Source: an uncultured Oscillospiraceae bacterium (GTDB taxonomy: Bacteria > Bacillota > Clostridia > Oscillospirales > Oscillospiraceae). Taken from it: DNA of 8,330 nt. Under the pieces are notes generated by a model. It worked only from the letters and a program-made list of their open reading frames with translations. It did no database searches and had not been told where the DNA came from. Numbering within the stretch: the first letter of the stretch is position 1; every line of letters begins with the position of its first letter. The DNA is taken from positions 1-8,330 of the forward strand of contig CAKUND010000090.1 in assembly GCA_934668295.1 (NCBI GenBank). The letters are read 5' to 3'. Shown piece after piece: positions 1 through 8,257 of the stretch. The position numbers and the translations under genes were made by a program.

Positions 1-278
1 TCGACCTGCGTCATGTCGGTGCGAAGCGCGGTGATATGGCCCTCCACGTCCTTTTCCAGCACGATCACGCGGGAAAAATCCGTGTCGCCCTTGCGGAGCA
101 TCTCACTGACAGCCTCTATGATGGCATTCGACGCGGCATTGACCGCCTGATTGCGCGCAAGCTCGCGGATATACGGCGACAGATGCAGCTCCACGAGTAG
201 GATCAATCCCGTCAGCACGAGCAGCGGGAGGATCAGAAGCAGTCTTCTGCGTCTTCGTTTTTTCCGGCTCATCTCCAT
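1..278 (-). CDS. yunB: Sporulation protein YunB-like, N-terminal part (cut by left edge)
   Basis: Partial gene: 92 codons are visible and the 3' end lies beyond position 1. The product starts MEMSRKKRRRRR, a strongly basic cytoplasmic stub, followed by one hydrophobic helix (about residues 13-30). After it comes a segment beginning LSPYIRELARNQAVNAASNA and continuing through IIEAV, then a beta-rich stretch with DFSRVIVLEKDVEGHITAL. This layout matches Spore_YunB proteins (about 230-250 residues, a membrane anchor followed by an 'IA..QA...A...I..AV' helix). YunB is a sporulation protein in Bacillus subtilis of unclear biochemical role. The start is ambiguous. ATG at 278 leaves only 3 bases after a GGGGG Shine-Dalgarno-like run (282-286), whereas ATG at 272 leaves 9, so the protein may begin MSRKK. 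It lies 38 bases downstream of the helicase stop and is probably co-transcribed with it. The assignment rests on an N-terminal pattern only. Confidence 0.75.
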   Translation of the reverse strand, partial: MEMSRKKRRRRRLLLILPLLVLTGLILLVELHLSPYIRELARNQAVNAASNAIIEAVSEMLRKGDTDFSRVIVLEKDVEGHITALRTDMTQV

Positions 279-282
279 ACAC

Positions 283-305
283 CCCCAGCATAGACTATGC
301 CGGGG
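283..305 (-). promoter_or_regulatory. Intercistronic hairpin covering the yunB ribosome binding site
   Basis: Between the helicase stop and yunB, CCCC (283-286) pairs with GGGG (302-305). After one A/C mismatch, GCATA (288-292) pairs with TATGC (296-300) around the 3-base loop 293-295. On the transcribed strand the downstream arm contains the GGGG run that serves as the yunB Shine-Dalgarno sequence, so folding would hide it. There is no T-run after the stem, so it is unlikely to be a Rho-independent terminator. Any function in translation control or RNA processing is inference. Confidence 0.35.
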
Positions 306-316
306 AAGGAGGCGTA

Positions 317-2749
317 TTACAGTTTTTTCATGTGCTGGCTCGCGGTGTTGGCCATGAGGCGCTTGGTGCCGACGCCGTCGAACGCGATCTCAAGCAGCGC
401 GTCGGCGCCCATGGGCAAGACGGTCAGGATCATGCCCCGGCCAAAGGCCTTATGCTGCACCATCTCCCCTGCCGCAAAGCTGACCTTCGGGGCAGGCTTC
501 GGCTGCGTATGGACGGAATAGTCCTTCTGCGGCTTCGGGCGTGTGGGGATCTGGGAAAAGTCGTTATAGGTGTCGCCGTAAATGCTGACGCGGCCGAACG
601 AGCCGTACTGCCGGGGCGCCTGCTGCGAATAGCTGGGCTTCGGCGCGCCGATGCGCTTGACGGAGTCTGCCGGGAGCTCGTCGACAAAGCGGGAGGGCAG
701 GTTCGTCGTGGTGCGTCCATAGAGCATGCGCTGCCGGGCATAGGAAATGACAAGATTCTGCTTGGCTCTGGTGATGGCGACGTAGCACAGACGGCGCTCC
801 TCCTCGAGCTCCTCCGGCTCGTTCAGGCAGCGGTTCGAGGGAAACAATCCTTCTTCGAAGCCGGTGAGGAACACATTCGGAAATTCCAGGCCCTTTGCCG
901 CGTGCATCGTCATCATGACGACGGCGTCCGCGTCCGGGTCGTATTGCTCAATGTCGGTATAGAGGGCGATCTCTTCCAAAAATCCAGCCAATGTGGGCGT
1001 ATCGGTGTTTTCCATATAGGCAAGGATGCTGGATTTCAGCTCGCGGACGTTTTCGGCGCGGGTACGCGCTTCGACATCGTCCTTTTCCTCGAGCATTTTC
1101 AGATAGCCGGTGCGGAGCATGACCTCCTCATAGAAGTCCGGCAGAGAAAGCGTCGTCAGAAGCTCGGCGCATTCCTCGATCACGACCGTGAAGGCCATGA
1201 GCTTCGCGGCGGACTTTTCAAGGCTCGGATAGCTGTACGGGTCGGAGACGACCGTGTAGAGCGGCACGCCTGCCGCAGCCGCCTGCCGCTGCGCCATTTC
1301 GAGCGTTTTGCCGCCGATGCCGCGCGGCGGGTTATTGATGATGCGCTGCAATCTCAGCTCGTCTGCGCGGTTATTGATCACGCACAGATAGGCCAGCATA
1401 TCCTTGACCTCGGCGCGGTCAAAGAATCGCGTGCCGCCGATGATGCGGTACGGGATGCCGCTGCGCTTGAACGCGTTTTCCACCGCGTTCGACTGCGCAT
1501 TCGTGCGGTAGAGCACGGCGAAGTCCTTGAAATTTTTCCCCTTGGACATGGAGATGATGCGGCTGGAAATATAATTGGCCTCGTCCGACTCGCTCGACGC
1601 CTCGTAGACTGTGATGCGGTCGCCCGCGGCGTTCTGCGTCCAGAGCTTTTTGCCCTTTCTTCCCCGGTTGTGCGAGATCACAGCGTTGGCCGCGTTCAAA
1701 ATCGCCTGCGTGGAGCGGTAGTTCTGCTCGAGGCGGATAACGCGGGCGCCCTTGAACTGCTTTTCAAAGGAAAGGATGTTTTCGATGGTCGCGCCGCGGA
1801 ATTTGTAGATGGACTGGTCGTCGTCACCGACGACGCAGATGTTCTCATATCCGCCCGCGAGCAGGGCCGTCAGCTGGTACTGCAGCTGGTTTGTGTCCTG
1901 ATACTCGTCGATCATGACGTAGTGGAATTTCCGCTGGTAATACGTCCGCACGTCCTCGAACTGTTCAAGCAGCTCGACAGTCTTGAGAATGATGTCGTCG
2001 AAATCCAGCGCGTTGGCCTCGTGCAGCCGCTTTTCGTATTCGGCGTAGAGCTGCGCGATGCGGTCCATGCGGTAATCGCCGGATCTTCCGGCGTGTTTGG
2101 AAAACTGCTCCGGGCCCTGCCGCTTGTCCTTGGCCTTGCTGATAACGGAAAGGGCCAGACGCGGCGGAAGGGATTTTTCATCCAGCCCGAAGTCCTTCAG
2201 GATATCCTTCATGACCCGCTCGGAATCGCTCGTGTCATAGATCGTAAAGCGTCCCGTGTAGCCGTCCAGGCGGCCAATTTCCCGGCGGAGAATGCGGCAG
2301 CAGGCGGCGTGGAACGTCATAGCCCAGACATCCATGGCGTAATCGCCCAGCAGGGCCTGCAGTCTGGCCTTGAGCTCGTTCGCGGCCTTGTTGGTAAACG
2401 TGATGGCCAGGATCGACCACGGCGCGGCAGGACGGAGCGCGCACAGACGCTCGGCCTGCTGCTGCATGGCGGGGTCGCGCGTTTTCAGATAGTCCTCAAG
2501 ATATGTAACGTCCTCCTCCGTGATATCCTCCGGGAGCTCATGCGAGTCGGAGCCTTCGCCGAAGGCAATGAGGTTGGCGATGCGGTTGATGAGCACGGTC
2601 GTCTTGCCGCTGCCCGCGCCGGCCAGCAGCAGCAGCGGCCCCTGCGTCGTCAGAACGCCCTCGCGCTGCATGTCATTCAGGTTCTGAAAGCGCGCGGCGA
2701 TCACGGCACGGCGCGCGGCCAGAAACCGGGCTTCAAATGTCTGTTCCAT
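317..2749 (-). CDS. pcrA: ATP-dependent 3'-5' DNA helicase, PcrA/UvrD family (SF1A)
   Basis: An 810-residue cytoplasmic motor that unwinds DNA during nucleotide-excision repair, plasmid replication and clearing of stalled complexes. The visible SF1 motifs are a Q-motif LNDMQREG (24-31), Walker A AGAGSGKT (43-50), motif Ia ILAITFTNKAANEL (113-126), motif II DEYQDTN (281-287), motif III GDDDQSIYKFRGA (308-320), motif IV VIRLEQNYRS (337-346), motif V MTMHAAKGLEF (613-623) and motif VI VAITRAK (657-663). The C-terminus (about 756-806) resembles the Tudor-like domain with which PcrA contacts RNA polymerase, joined by a linker rich in P, Q and K. It is longer than the usual 720-740 residues mainly because of an acidic insertion at about 65-109. 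The start at 2749 is preceded by AAGGGG (2755-2760). The frame stays open to a TTG at 2824, but those 25 extra codons run into a dispersed repeat. Rep or another UvrD paralogue is less likely given the C-terminal domain. Confidence 0.93.
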   Translation of the reverse strand: MEQTFEARFLAARRAVIAARFQNLNDMQREGVLTTQGPLLLLAGAGSGKTTVLINRIANLIAFGEGSDSHELPEDITEEDVTYLEDYLKTRDPAMQQQAERLCALRPAAPWSILAITFTNKAANELKARLQALLGDYAMDVWAMTFHAACCRILRREIGRLDGYTGRFTIYDTSDSERVMKDILKDFGLDEKSLPPRLALSVISKAKDKRQGPEQFSKHAGRSGDYRMDRIAQLYAEYEKRLHEANALDFDDIILKTVELLEQFEDVRTYYQRKFHYVMIDEYQDTNQLQYQLTALLAGGYENICVVGDDDQSIYKFRGATIENILSFEKQFKGARVIRLEQNYRSTQAILNAANAVISHNRGRKGKKLWTQNAAGDRITVYEASSESDEANYISSRIISMSKGKNFKDFAVLYRTNAQSNAVENAFKRSGIPYRIIGGTRFFDRAEVKDMLAYLCVINNRADELRLQRIINNPPRGIGGKTLEMAQRQAAAAGVPLYTVVSDPYSYPSLEKSAAKLMAFTVVIEECAELLTTLSLPDFYEEVMLRTGYLKMLEEKDDVEARTRAENVRELKSSILAYMENTDTPTLAGFLEEIALYTDIEQYDPDADAVVMMTMHAAKGLEFPNVFLTGFEEGLFPSNRCLNEPEELEEERRLCYVAITRAKQNLVISYARQRMLYGRTTTNLPSRFVDELPADSVKRIGAPKPSYSQQAPRQYGSFGRVSIYGDTYNDFSQIPTRPKPQKDYSVHTQPKPAPKVSFAAGEMVQHKAFGRGMILTVLPMGADALLEIAFDGVGTKRLMANTASQHMKKL

Positions 2750-3030
2750 AGCTTCCCCTTGTGGGCAATGTCGTCGATCTGCGCAGCAGCCTGTAGGGGC
2801 CGACGACTCTGTCGGCCCGATCAATGCTGCAAATTCGCCGCAGATTTCCGGAAAACGTACTGCCTTCTGCGGGCGGACAGAGTCGTCCGCCCCTACGCCT
2901 GTACTGAATGTCTACGAATTCGCTGAAAATCAATGCGAAATCCGCAGCACCCTGCTGCACGACCTCTCCGACTCAGCGCTCCCGCGCAGTGTCTCTTATG
3001 ACATTGCCTTTTCAATAAACTACGGATATT
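2750..3030. other. sigF-pcrA intergenic region
   Basis: These 281 bases separate the sigF stop from the helicase start. They contain the helicase ribosome binding site (2755-2760) and inverted-repeat element copy 1. At 2944-2958, GCAGCA/TGCTGC around a 3-base loop is the only simple hairpin near the sigF 3' end. It is followed on the minus strand by an interrupted T-rich stretch and could be a weak terminator. I found no convincing -35/-10 pair for the helicase gene. Open frames across this stretch translate repeat DNA and are not called as genes. Confidence 0.5.
2793..2896. repeat. MITE-like inverted-repeat element, copy 1
   Basis: A 104-bp element bounded by GTAGGGGC (2793-2800) and GCCCCTAC (2889-2896). 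The two 27-bp ends (2793-2819 and 2870-2896) are inverted copies matching at 25 positions. Each end also folds on itself: GGCCGAC/GTCGGCC on the left and GGGCGGAC/GTCCGCCC on the right, each around a 6-base loop. The centre holds AATTCGCCGCAGATTTCCGG. A second copy at 7989-8091 is in the same orientation and about 80% identical by eye. There is no coding capacity, so any movement would depend on a transposase elsewhere. It sits in the gap between sigF and the helicase gene. Confidence 0.75.
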
Positions 3031-3759
3031 CTACCGCATTTTTCCCGGTTTGTCGATATCAAAAAATGTTCGAAGCCGTTCAAGGGCCTTCTTTTCGATG
3101 CGGCTGACCTGCACCTGCGACACGCCGATGAGGCCTGCGACACGCTGCTGGGTCAGACTGTGGTAGTAACGGAGCTGGATGACAAGGCGCTCTTTGTCGT
3201 TCAGGCGGGCAAGGGCCTCCTGCAGCGCCATGCGTTCGAGCAGCTTTTCCTCCATGCCGTCGGTGCACAGGACATCCTCAAGAGAGAAGCCCTCCTCGCC
3301 GGTCTGGCGCTGGATGGACTCGGTCGCGCTGGTGGCCGTCTCGGCAGCAGCGATCTCCTCGGGGGAAAGGCCGAGCGCCTCAGAAAGCTCGGACACCGTC
3401 GGGTCGCGGCCAAAGTCGCCGGTCAGGCGTTCGCGCGTTTTCTTGATGGCGGCAGCGCGCTCCTTGACACTGCGGCTGACCTTGACCGCGCCGTCGTCGC
3501 GCAGGAAGCGGCGGATCTCGCCTGCGATCTTGGGGACGGCATAGGTGGAAAACTGCGTGCCGTAGGCGGTGTCAAAGCCCTCGACCGCCTTTAAAAAGCC
3601 GACGCAGCCGAGCTGGAACAGATCGTCCGGCTCCACGCCGCGGCCAAAATACCGCCGTGCGATCGACCAGATGAGGCCCGTATTTTCCGTCACAAGCCGC
3701 TCGGATGCGCTTTTGTCCCCCTGCTGCGATCGCTGGATGAGCGTGATGGTGTCGCTCAA
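3031..3759 (-). CDS. sigF: RNA polymerase sporulation sigma factor sigma-F
   Basis: A 242-residue sigma-70-family factor that directs RNA polymerase to early forespore genes. The core-binding region 2.1-2.2 is seen at about residues 25-64 (DDLFQLGCVGFLKAVEGFDT at 45-64). The -10 recognition region 2.4 is at about 70-88 (FSTYAVPKIAGEIRRFLRD). Region 3 covers about 97-140 and ends in a small helix-turn-helix-like stretch (TVSELSEALGLSPEEI). The -35-binding region 4.2 is at about 204-230 (QQRVAGLIGVSQVQVSRIEK). Length and motif order fit sigma-F; sigma-G is similar, but the position directly after spoIIAB decides for sigma-F. It starts with TTG, not ATG, sharing the bases TTGA with the spoIIAB stop, and has a strong GGAGGA at 3767-3772, 7 bases upstream. 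It is third gene of the spoIIA operon and its product is held inactive by SpoIIAB until septation. Confidence 0.96.
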   Translation of the reverse strand: MSDTITLIQRSQQGDKSASERLVTENTGLIWSIARRYFGRGVEPDDLFQLGCVGFLKAVEGFDTAYGTQFSTYAVPKIAGEIRRFLRDDGAVKVSRSVKERAAAIKKTRERLTGDFGRDPTVSELSEALGLSPEEIAAAETATSATESIQRQTGEEGFSLEDVLCTDGMEEKLLERMALQEALARLNDKERLVIQLRYYHSLTQQRVAGLIGVSQVQVSRIEKKALERLRTFFDIDKPGKMR

Positions 3760-4196
3760 GCGGTTTTCCTCCGCTGCACGATCTTGCGCTTCATATGTAC
3801 CGTCGTGCCCTTGCCGGGCTTTGACGTGACCTGCAGAGAGGTCATGAAGCTCTCCATGATCGTAAAGCCCATGCCGCTGCGCTCGGGGCCGCCGGTCGTG
3901 AACATGGGCGCGCGGGCCTTTTCCACGTCCTCCATGCCGCAGCCCTTGTCGCGGATGACAATATCCAGCACGTTCTCCGGCAGGATGCGGCAGCGGATAG
4001 TCACCATGCCGAGGCAGTCGCGGTAGGCATGGACGATGCAGTTGGTCACGGCCTCGGACACGGCGGTCTTAATGTCGTTCAGCTCCTCGAGATTCGGGTC
4101 GAGCTGCGCGGCGAAGCACGCGACTGCCGCACGCGCAAAGGATTCGTTGGACGACCGGCTGGGGAAGGTCAGCGTCATTTCGTTTTCAGCTTTCAT
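3756..4196 (-). CDS. spoIIAB: Anti-sigma-F factor / serine kinase SpoIIAB
   Basis: A 146-residue GHKL-fold ATP-binding protein. It sequesters sigma-F and phosphorylates the anti-anti-sigma factor SpoIIAA on serine; unphosphorylated SpoIIAA displaces it from sigma-F in the forespore. The ATP-site motifs are visible: the N-box SEAVTNCIVHAY (47-58) with Glu48 and Asn52, G1 DKGCGM (83-88), and G2 ERSGMGF (105-111) followed by a KPGKGTTV strand (127-134). Length matches the family (about 146 residues). The start at 4196 is chosen because AAGGAG (4205-4210) sits 8 bases upstream; an in-frame ATG at 4214 would put that ribosome site inside the gene. Its first 11 bases overlap spoIIAA and its stop overlaps the sigF start, so all three proteins are probably made in coupled amounts. 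RsbW-type anti-sigma-B factors are relatives, but the linkage to sigF excludes that. Confidence 0.96.
   Translation of the reverse strand: MKAENEMTLTFPSRSSNESFARAAVACFAAQLDPNLEELNDIKTAVSEAVTNCIVHAYRDCLGMVTIRCRILPENVLDIVIRDKGCGMEDVEKARAPMFTTGGPERSGMGFTIMESFMTSLQVTSKPGKGTTVHMKRKIVQRRKTA
3767..3772 (-). promoter_or_regulatory. Ribosome binding site fixing the TTG start of sigF
   Basis: GGAGGA on the minus strand lies 7 bases before TTG at 3759. No ATG or GTG in this frame fits this site, which supports TTG initiation inside the end of spoIIAB and suggests translational coupling. Confidence 0.8.
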
Positions 4197-4518
4197 GGAC
4201 AAGACTCCTTTCATCTTCCAGGGTTGCAATACGCTCAATGCCGGAGGCCTTGAGCACCTTCATCGGCTGCGGCGGGACGCTTCGGAGAATGACCTCGCCG
4301 CGCAGCTGCCGCATGCGGCGCACGCAGGAGATCACGATGGCGATGCCGCTTGAGTCCATAAACGTGACCTCCCGGAAATCCAGCACGCAGACACGCGGCA
4401 GGTAGAGGTCGATCTTGTTGCCCAGGACGCGCATGATATCCTTCGCGCTGTGATGGTCGATCTCGCCGCGCAGCGCAACGGTCAGATGCTTGTCCTGCAA
4501 AAAGCTTGTGAGATTCAT
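4186..4518 (-). CDS. spoIIAA: Anti-anti-sigma factor SpoIIAA (STAS domain)
   Basis: A 110-residue single STAS-domain protein. In its unphosphorylated form it binds SpoIIAB and frees sigma-F; SpoIIAB inactivates it by phosphorylation and SpoIIE phosphatase, not in this window, restores it. The signature strand-helix motif reads VCVLDFREVTFMDSSGIAIV (43-62), and Ser57 in the DSSG motif is the expected phosphorylated serine (equivalent to B. subtilis Ser58). An early GEID motif (18-21) is also conserved in the family. The start at 4518 has GGAGG at 4526-4530, 7 bases upstream. It is the first gene of the operon and its 3' end overlaps spoIIAB by 11 bases. The leader between valS and this gene is only 91 bases and consists largely of a strong hairpin. 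Confidence 0.95.
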   Translation of the reverse strand: MNLTSFLQDKHLTVALRGEIDHHSAKDIMRVLGNKIDLYLPRVCVLDFREVTFMDSSGIAIVISCVRRMRQLRGEVILRSVPPQPMKVLKASGIERIATLEDERSLVHES

Positions 4519-4539
4519 TTGTTCGCCTCCAAAATAGAA

Positions 4540-4574
4540 AATGGACACACAGGGCTTTTTCCTGTGTGTCCATT
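4540..4574 (-). terminator. Rho-independent terminator hairpin after valS, in the spoIIAA leader
   Basis: A perfect 14-bp stem pairs 4540-4553 with 4561-4574 (AATGGACACACAGG with its complement) around a 7-base loop. On the minus strand the stem is followed by a T-rich stretch, TTCTATTTT, at 4531-4539. It begins 36 bases after the valS stop, as expected for a valS terminator. Only nine bases separate it from the spoIIAA ribosome binding site, so no promoter can fit downstream of it. The spoIIA transcript must therefore include all or part of this hairpin. Confidence 0.75.
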
Positions 4575-4604
4575 ATAGAAGCTTTTACGCGCGGGTTTTG
4601 TCAA
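4572..4604 (-). promoter_or_regulatory. Possible promoter for spoIIA overlapping the terminator
   Basis: On the minus strand a perfect TATAAT (4572-4577) lies downstream of a perfect TTGACA (4599-4604), but the spacer is 21 bases, longer than the usual 16-18. The predicted start, near 4565, falls inside the upstream arm of the hairpin. spoIIA is driven by sigma-H in studied sporulators, and I see no clear sigma-H pair here. The TTTGACA at 4599-4605 also differs by one base from the complement of a Spo0A box (TGTCGAA), so it may be an activator site instead. Assignment is tentative. Confidence 0.35.
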
Positions 4605-4609
4605 AGGGA

Positions 4610-7249
<2,640 letters not shown>

Positions 7250-7277
7250 GTTGATTCTCCTATTTGAAACTTATTGT

Positions 7278-7934
7278 TTATTTTTCGATCAGCTCCGCGC
7301 AGGGGCAGTCTGTGTGGGCGCGGAAAAAGTCCAGAAATTCCTCCGGCGTACCCAGGATCAGGTCCTTCTTCTGCAGGACGGTCGCCGAGCCGGAGTGCGT
7401 CAGCAGAAAGAGGTTCGGCGTTTCCACCAGCGTTTCCATCTTCTCATACGGGAAATCGGCGGATCTCTGGTTCGTTTTGATCTGCATGGCCTCGTCCGCG
7501 AAGCGGATCTTCGGCTTTGAGGACAGATCCAGCCCGCCGAGGCTCTTTAGCAGCAGCGACGCGGATCTCTGAAACTGTCTGGTCATGCTCGCGTCCGGCC
7601 TCGGAAGGAACCGGGCCGCGGCAATGATGAGCGCGATCACGCCCGCGGCAAGCAGCGTCGTGTCCCGCGGCTCCGTCAGGCCGGTCACGAGCAGGAAAAC
7701 GCCCAGGACTGCCAGGATCACGGATAGGACGGTCTGCACGATCTTCCGCCGTCTCAGCACCGGATCGTCTGCTTTGTGTTCCTCTGCAAAGCGGCTGACG
7801 CCGTCGGTCATGCGCCAGAGCTTCGGATTCTTCTTCCGCGAGACGATCTCCGTGCGCGCACGCAGGGCCTTTGCAAGCTCGTCCTGCAGCTCTGCGCCGT
7901 AAGGTGTGGGGACAAATACAAATTCGCTGGGCAT
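7278..7934 (-). CDS. YcxB-like two-helix membrane protein of unknown function
   Basis: A 218-residue protein of unknown role. An N-terminal soluble segment rich in K and R (1-65) precedes two hydrophobic helices, about residues 66-86 and 92-110, separated by a short polar turn, so both termini should face the cytoplasm. The C-terminal part (about 143-208) reads IRFADEAMQI..., then SADFPYEKMETLVETPNLFL, then LQKKDLILGTPEEFLDFFRA. This matches the YcxB-like domain pattern of a beta-rich segment, a 'YEK/I' strand and a '.KKD...GTPEEF..F' end. The start ATG at 7934 is chosen for the purine-rich GAGAGG at 7944-7949. The frame remains open upstream to 8060, but those codons translate the dispersed repeat. 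Its stop is 28 bases before valS, suggesting co-transcription. No catalytic residues are recognisable. The family assignment is by pattern and moderately sure. Confidence 0.8.
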   Translation of the reverse strand: MPSEFVFVPTPYGAELQDELAKALRARTEIVSRKKNPKLWRMTDGVSRFAEEHKADDPVLRRRKIVQTVLSVILAVLGVFLLVTGLTEPRDTTLLAAGVIALIIAAARFLPRPDASMTRQFQRSASLLLKSLGGLDLSSKPKIRFADEAMQIKTNQRSADFPYEKMETLVETPNLFLLTHSGSATVLQKKDLILGTPEEFLDFFRAHTDCPCAELIEK

Positions 7935-7988
7935 ATGGCGGTTCCTCTCTTTCTCTATGGTATTGGCGGCGGTTTTGCGCAGCACCCC

Positions 7989-8091
7989 GTAGGGGCCGGT
8001 GACTCTGCCTGCCCAGAAAATGTTGCGAATTCGCCGTAGATTTCCGTAAAAGCGGCGCATTCTGCGGGCGGACAGAGGCGTCCGCCCCTAC
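7989..8091. repeat. MITE-like inverted-repeat element, copy 2
   Basis: A 103-bp copy of the element at 2793-2896, in the same orientation, with the same GTAGGGGC and GCCCCTAC ends. The right end folds perfectly (GGGCGGAC/GTCCGCCC around 6 bases), while the left-end hairpin has decayed to an imperfect stem. The core AATTCGCCGTAGATTTCCGT is nearly identical to copy 1. Its left end lies 55 bases upstream of the YcxB-like gene start. Confidence 0.75.
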
Positions 8092-8113
8092 AACTGGCGC
8101 GGGAGCGCCCTTG

Positions 8114-8257
8114 GCTTCCCCTGGGGGAAGCTGGCTGTGGAGCGAAGCGGAGCAGACTGATGAGGGCGTGGCAGTTACGTTTTGCTTGAGATTTACAGAA
8201 ATTCACAGCTGCTCCCCGGCCCTCATCCGGCCCTTTGGGCCACCTTCCCCGGCGGGG
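8114..8257. repeat. Second type of GC-rich inverted-repeat element
   Basis: This element is unrelated in sequence to the GTAGGGGC family and starts 22 bases after it. Outer arms 8124-8135 (GGGGAAGCTGGC) and 8239-8250 (GCCACCTTCCCC) are complementary at 11 of 12 positions. Inner arms 8159-8167 (GATGAGGGC) and 8219-8227 (GCCCTCATC) are perfectly complementary. Local hairpins add to this: GCTTCCCC/GGGGAAGC at 8114-8131, GGCCC/GGGCC at 8229-8241 and CCCC/GGGG at 8247-8257. The AT-richer centre (8168-8218) codes for nothing. I associate similar GGGGAAGCTGGC...GATGAGGG sequences with dispersed repeats of Clostridia; this is from memory and unsearched. Confidence 0.6.

Noticed and set aside
2750..2824. 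A 25-residue N-terminal extension of the helicase from TTG at 2824
   Set aside because: The extension translates the inverted-repeat element, and ATG at 2749 has a good ribosome binding site and fits family alignments.
332..2926. An 864-codon open frame on the plus strand opposite the helicase gene
   Set aside because: Same cause: it mirrors the helicase reading frame, shows no domain, and runs into the repeat element at its end.
2944..2958. GCAGCA/TGCTGC hairpin as a sigF terminator
   Set aside because: The stem is only 6 bp, about 70 bases past the stop, and the following T-rich stretch is interrupted; kept only as a weak possibility inside the intergenic entry.
3080..4353. Plus-strand and alternative minus-strand open frames within the spoIIA operon
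   Set aside because: They lie wholly inside spoIIAA, spoIIAB or sigF in other frames, with no ribosome site or recognisable protein pattern.
7989..8257. Tandem palindromes read as a CRISPR array
   Set aside because: There are no regularly spaced identical direct repeats; the elements are two single, different inverted repeats.
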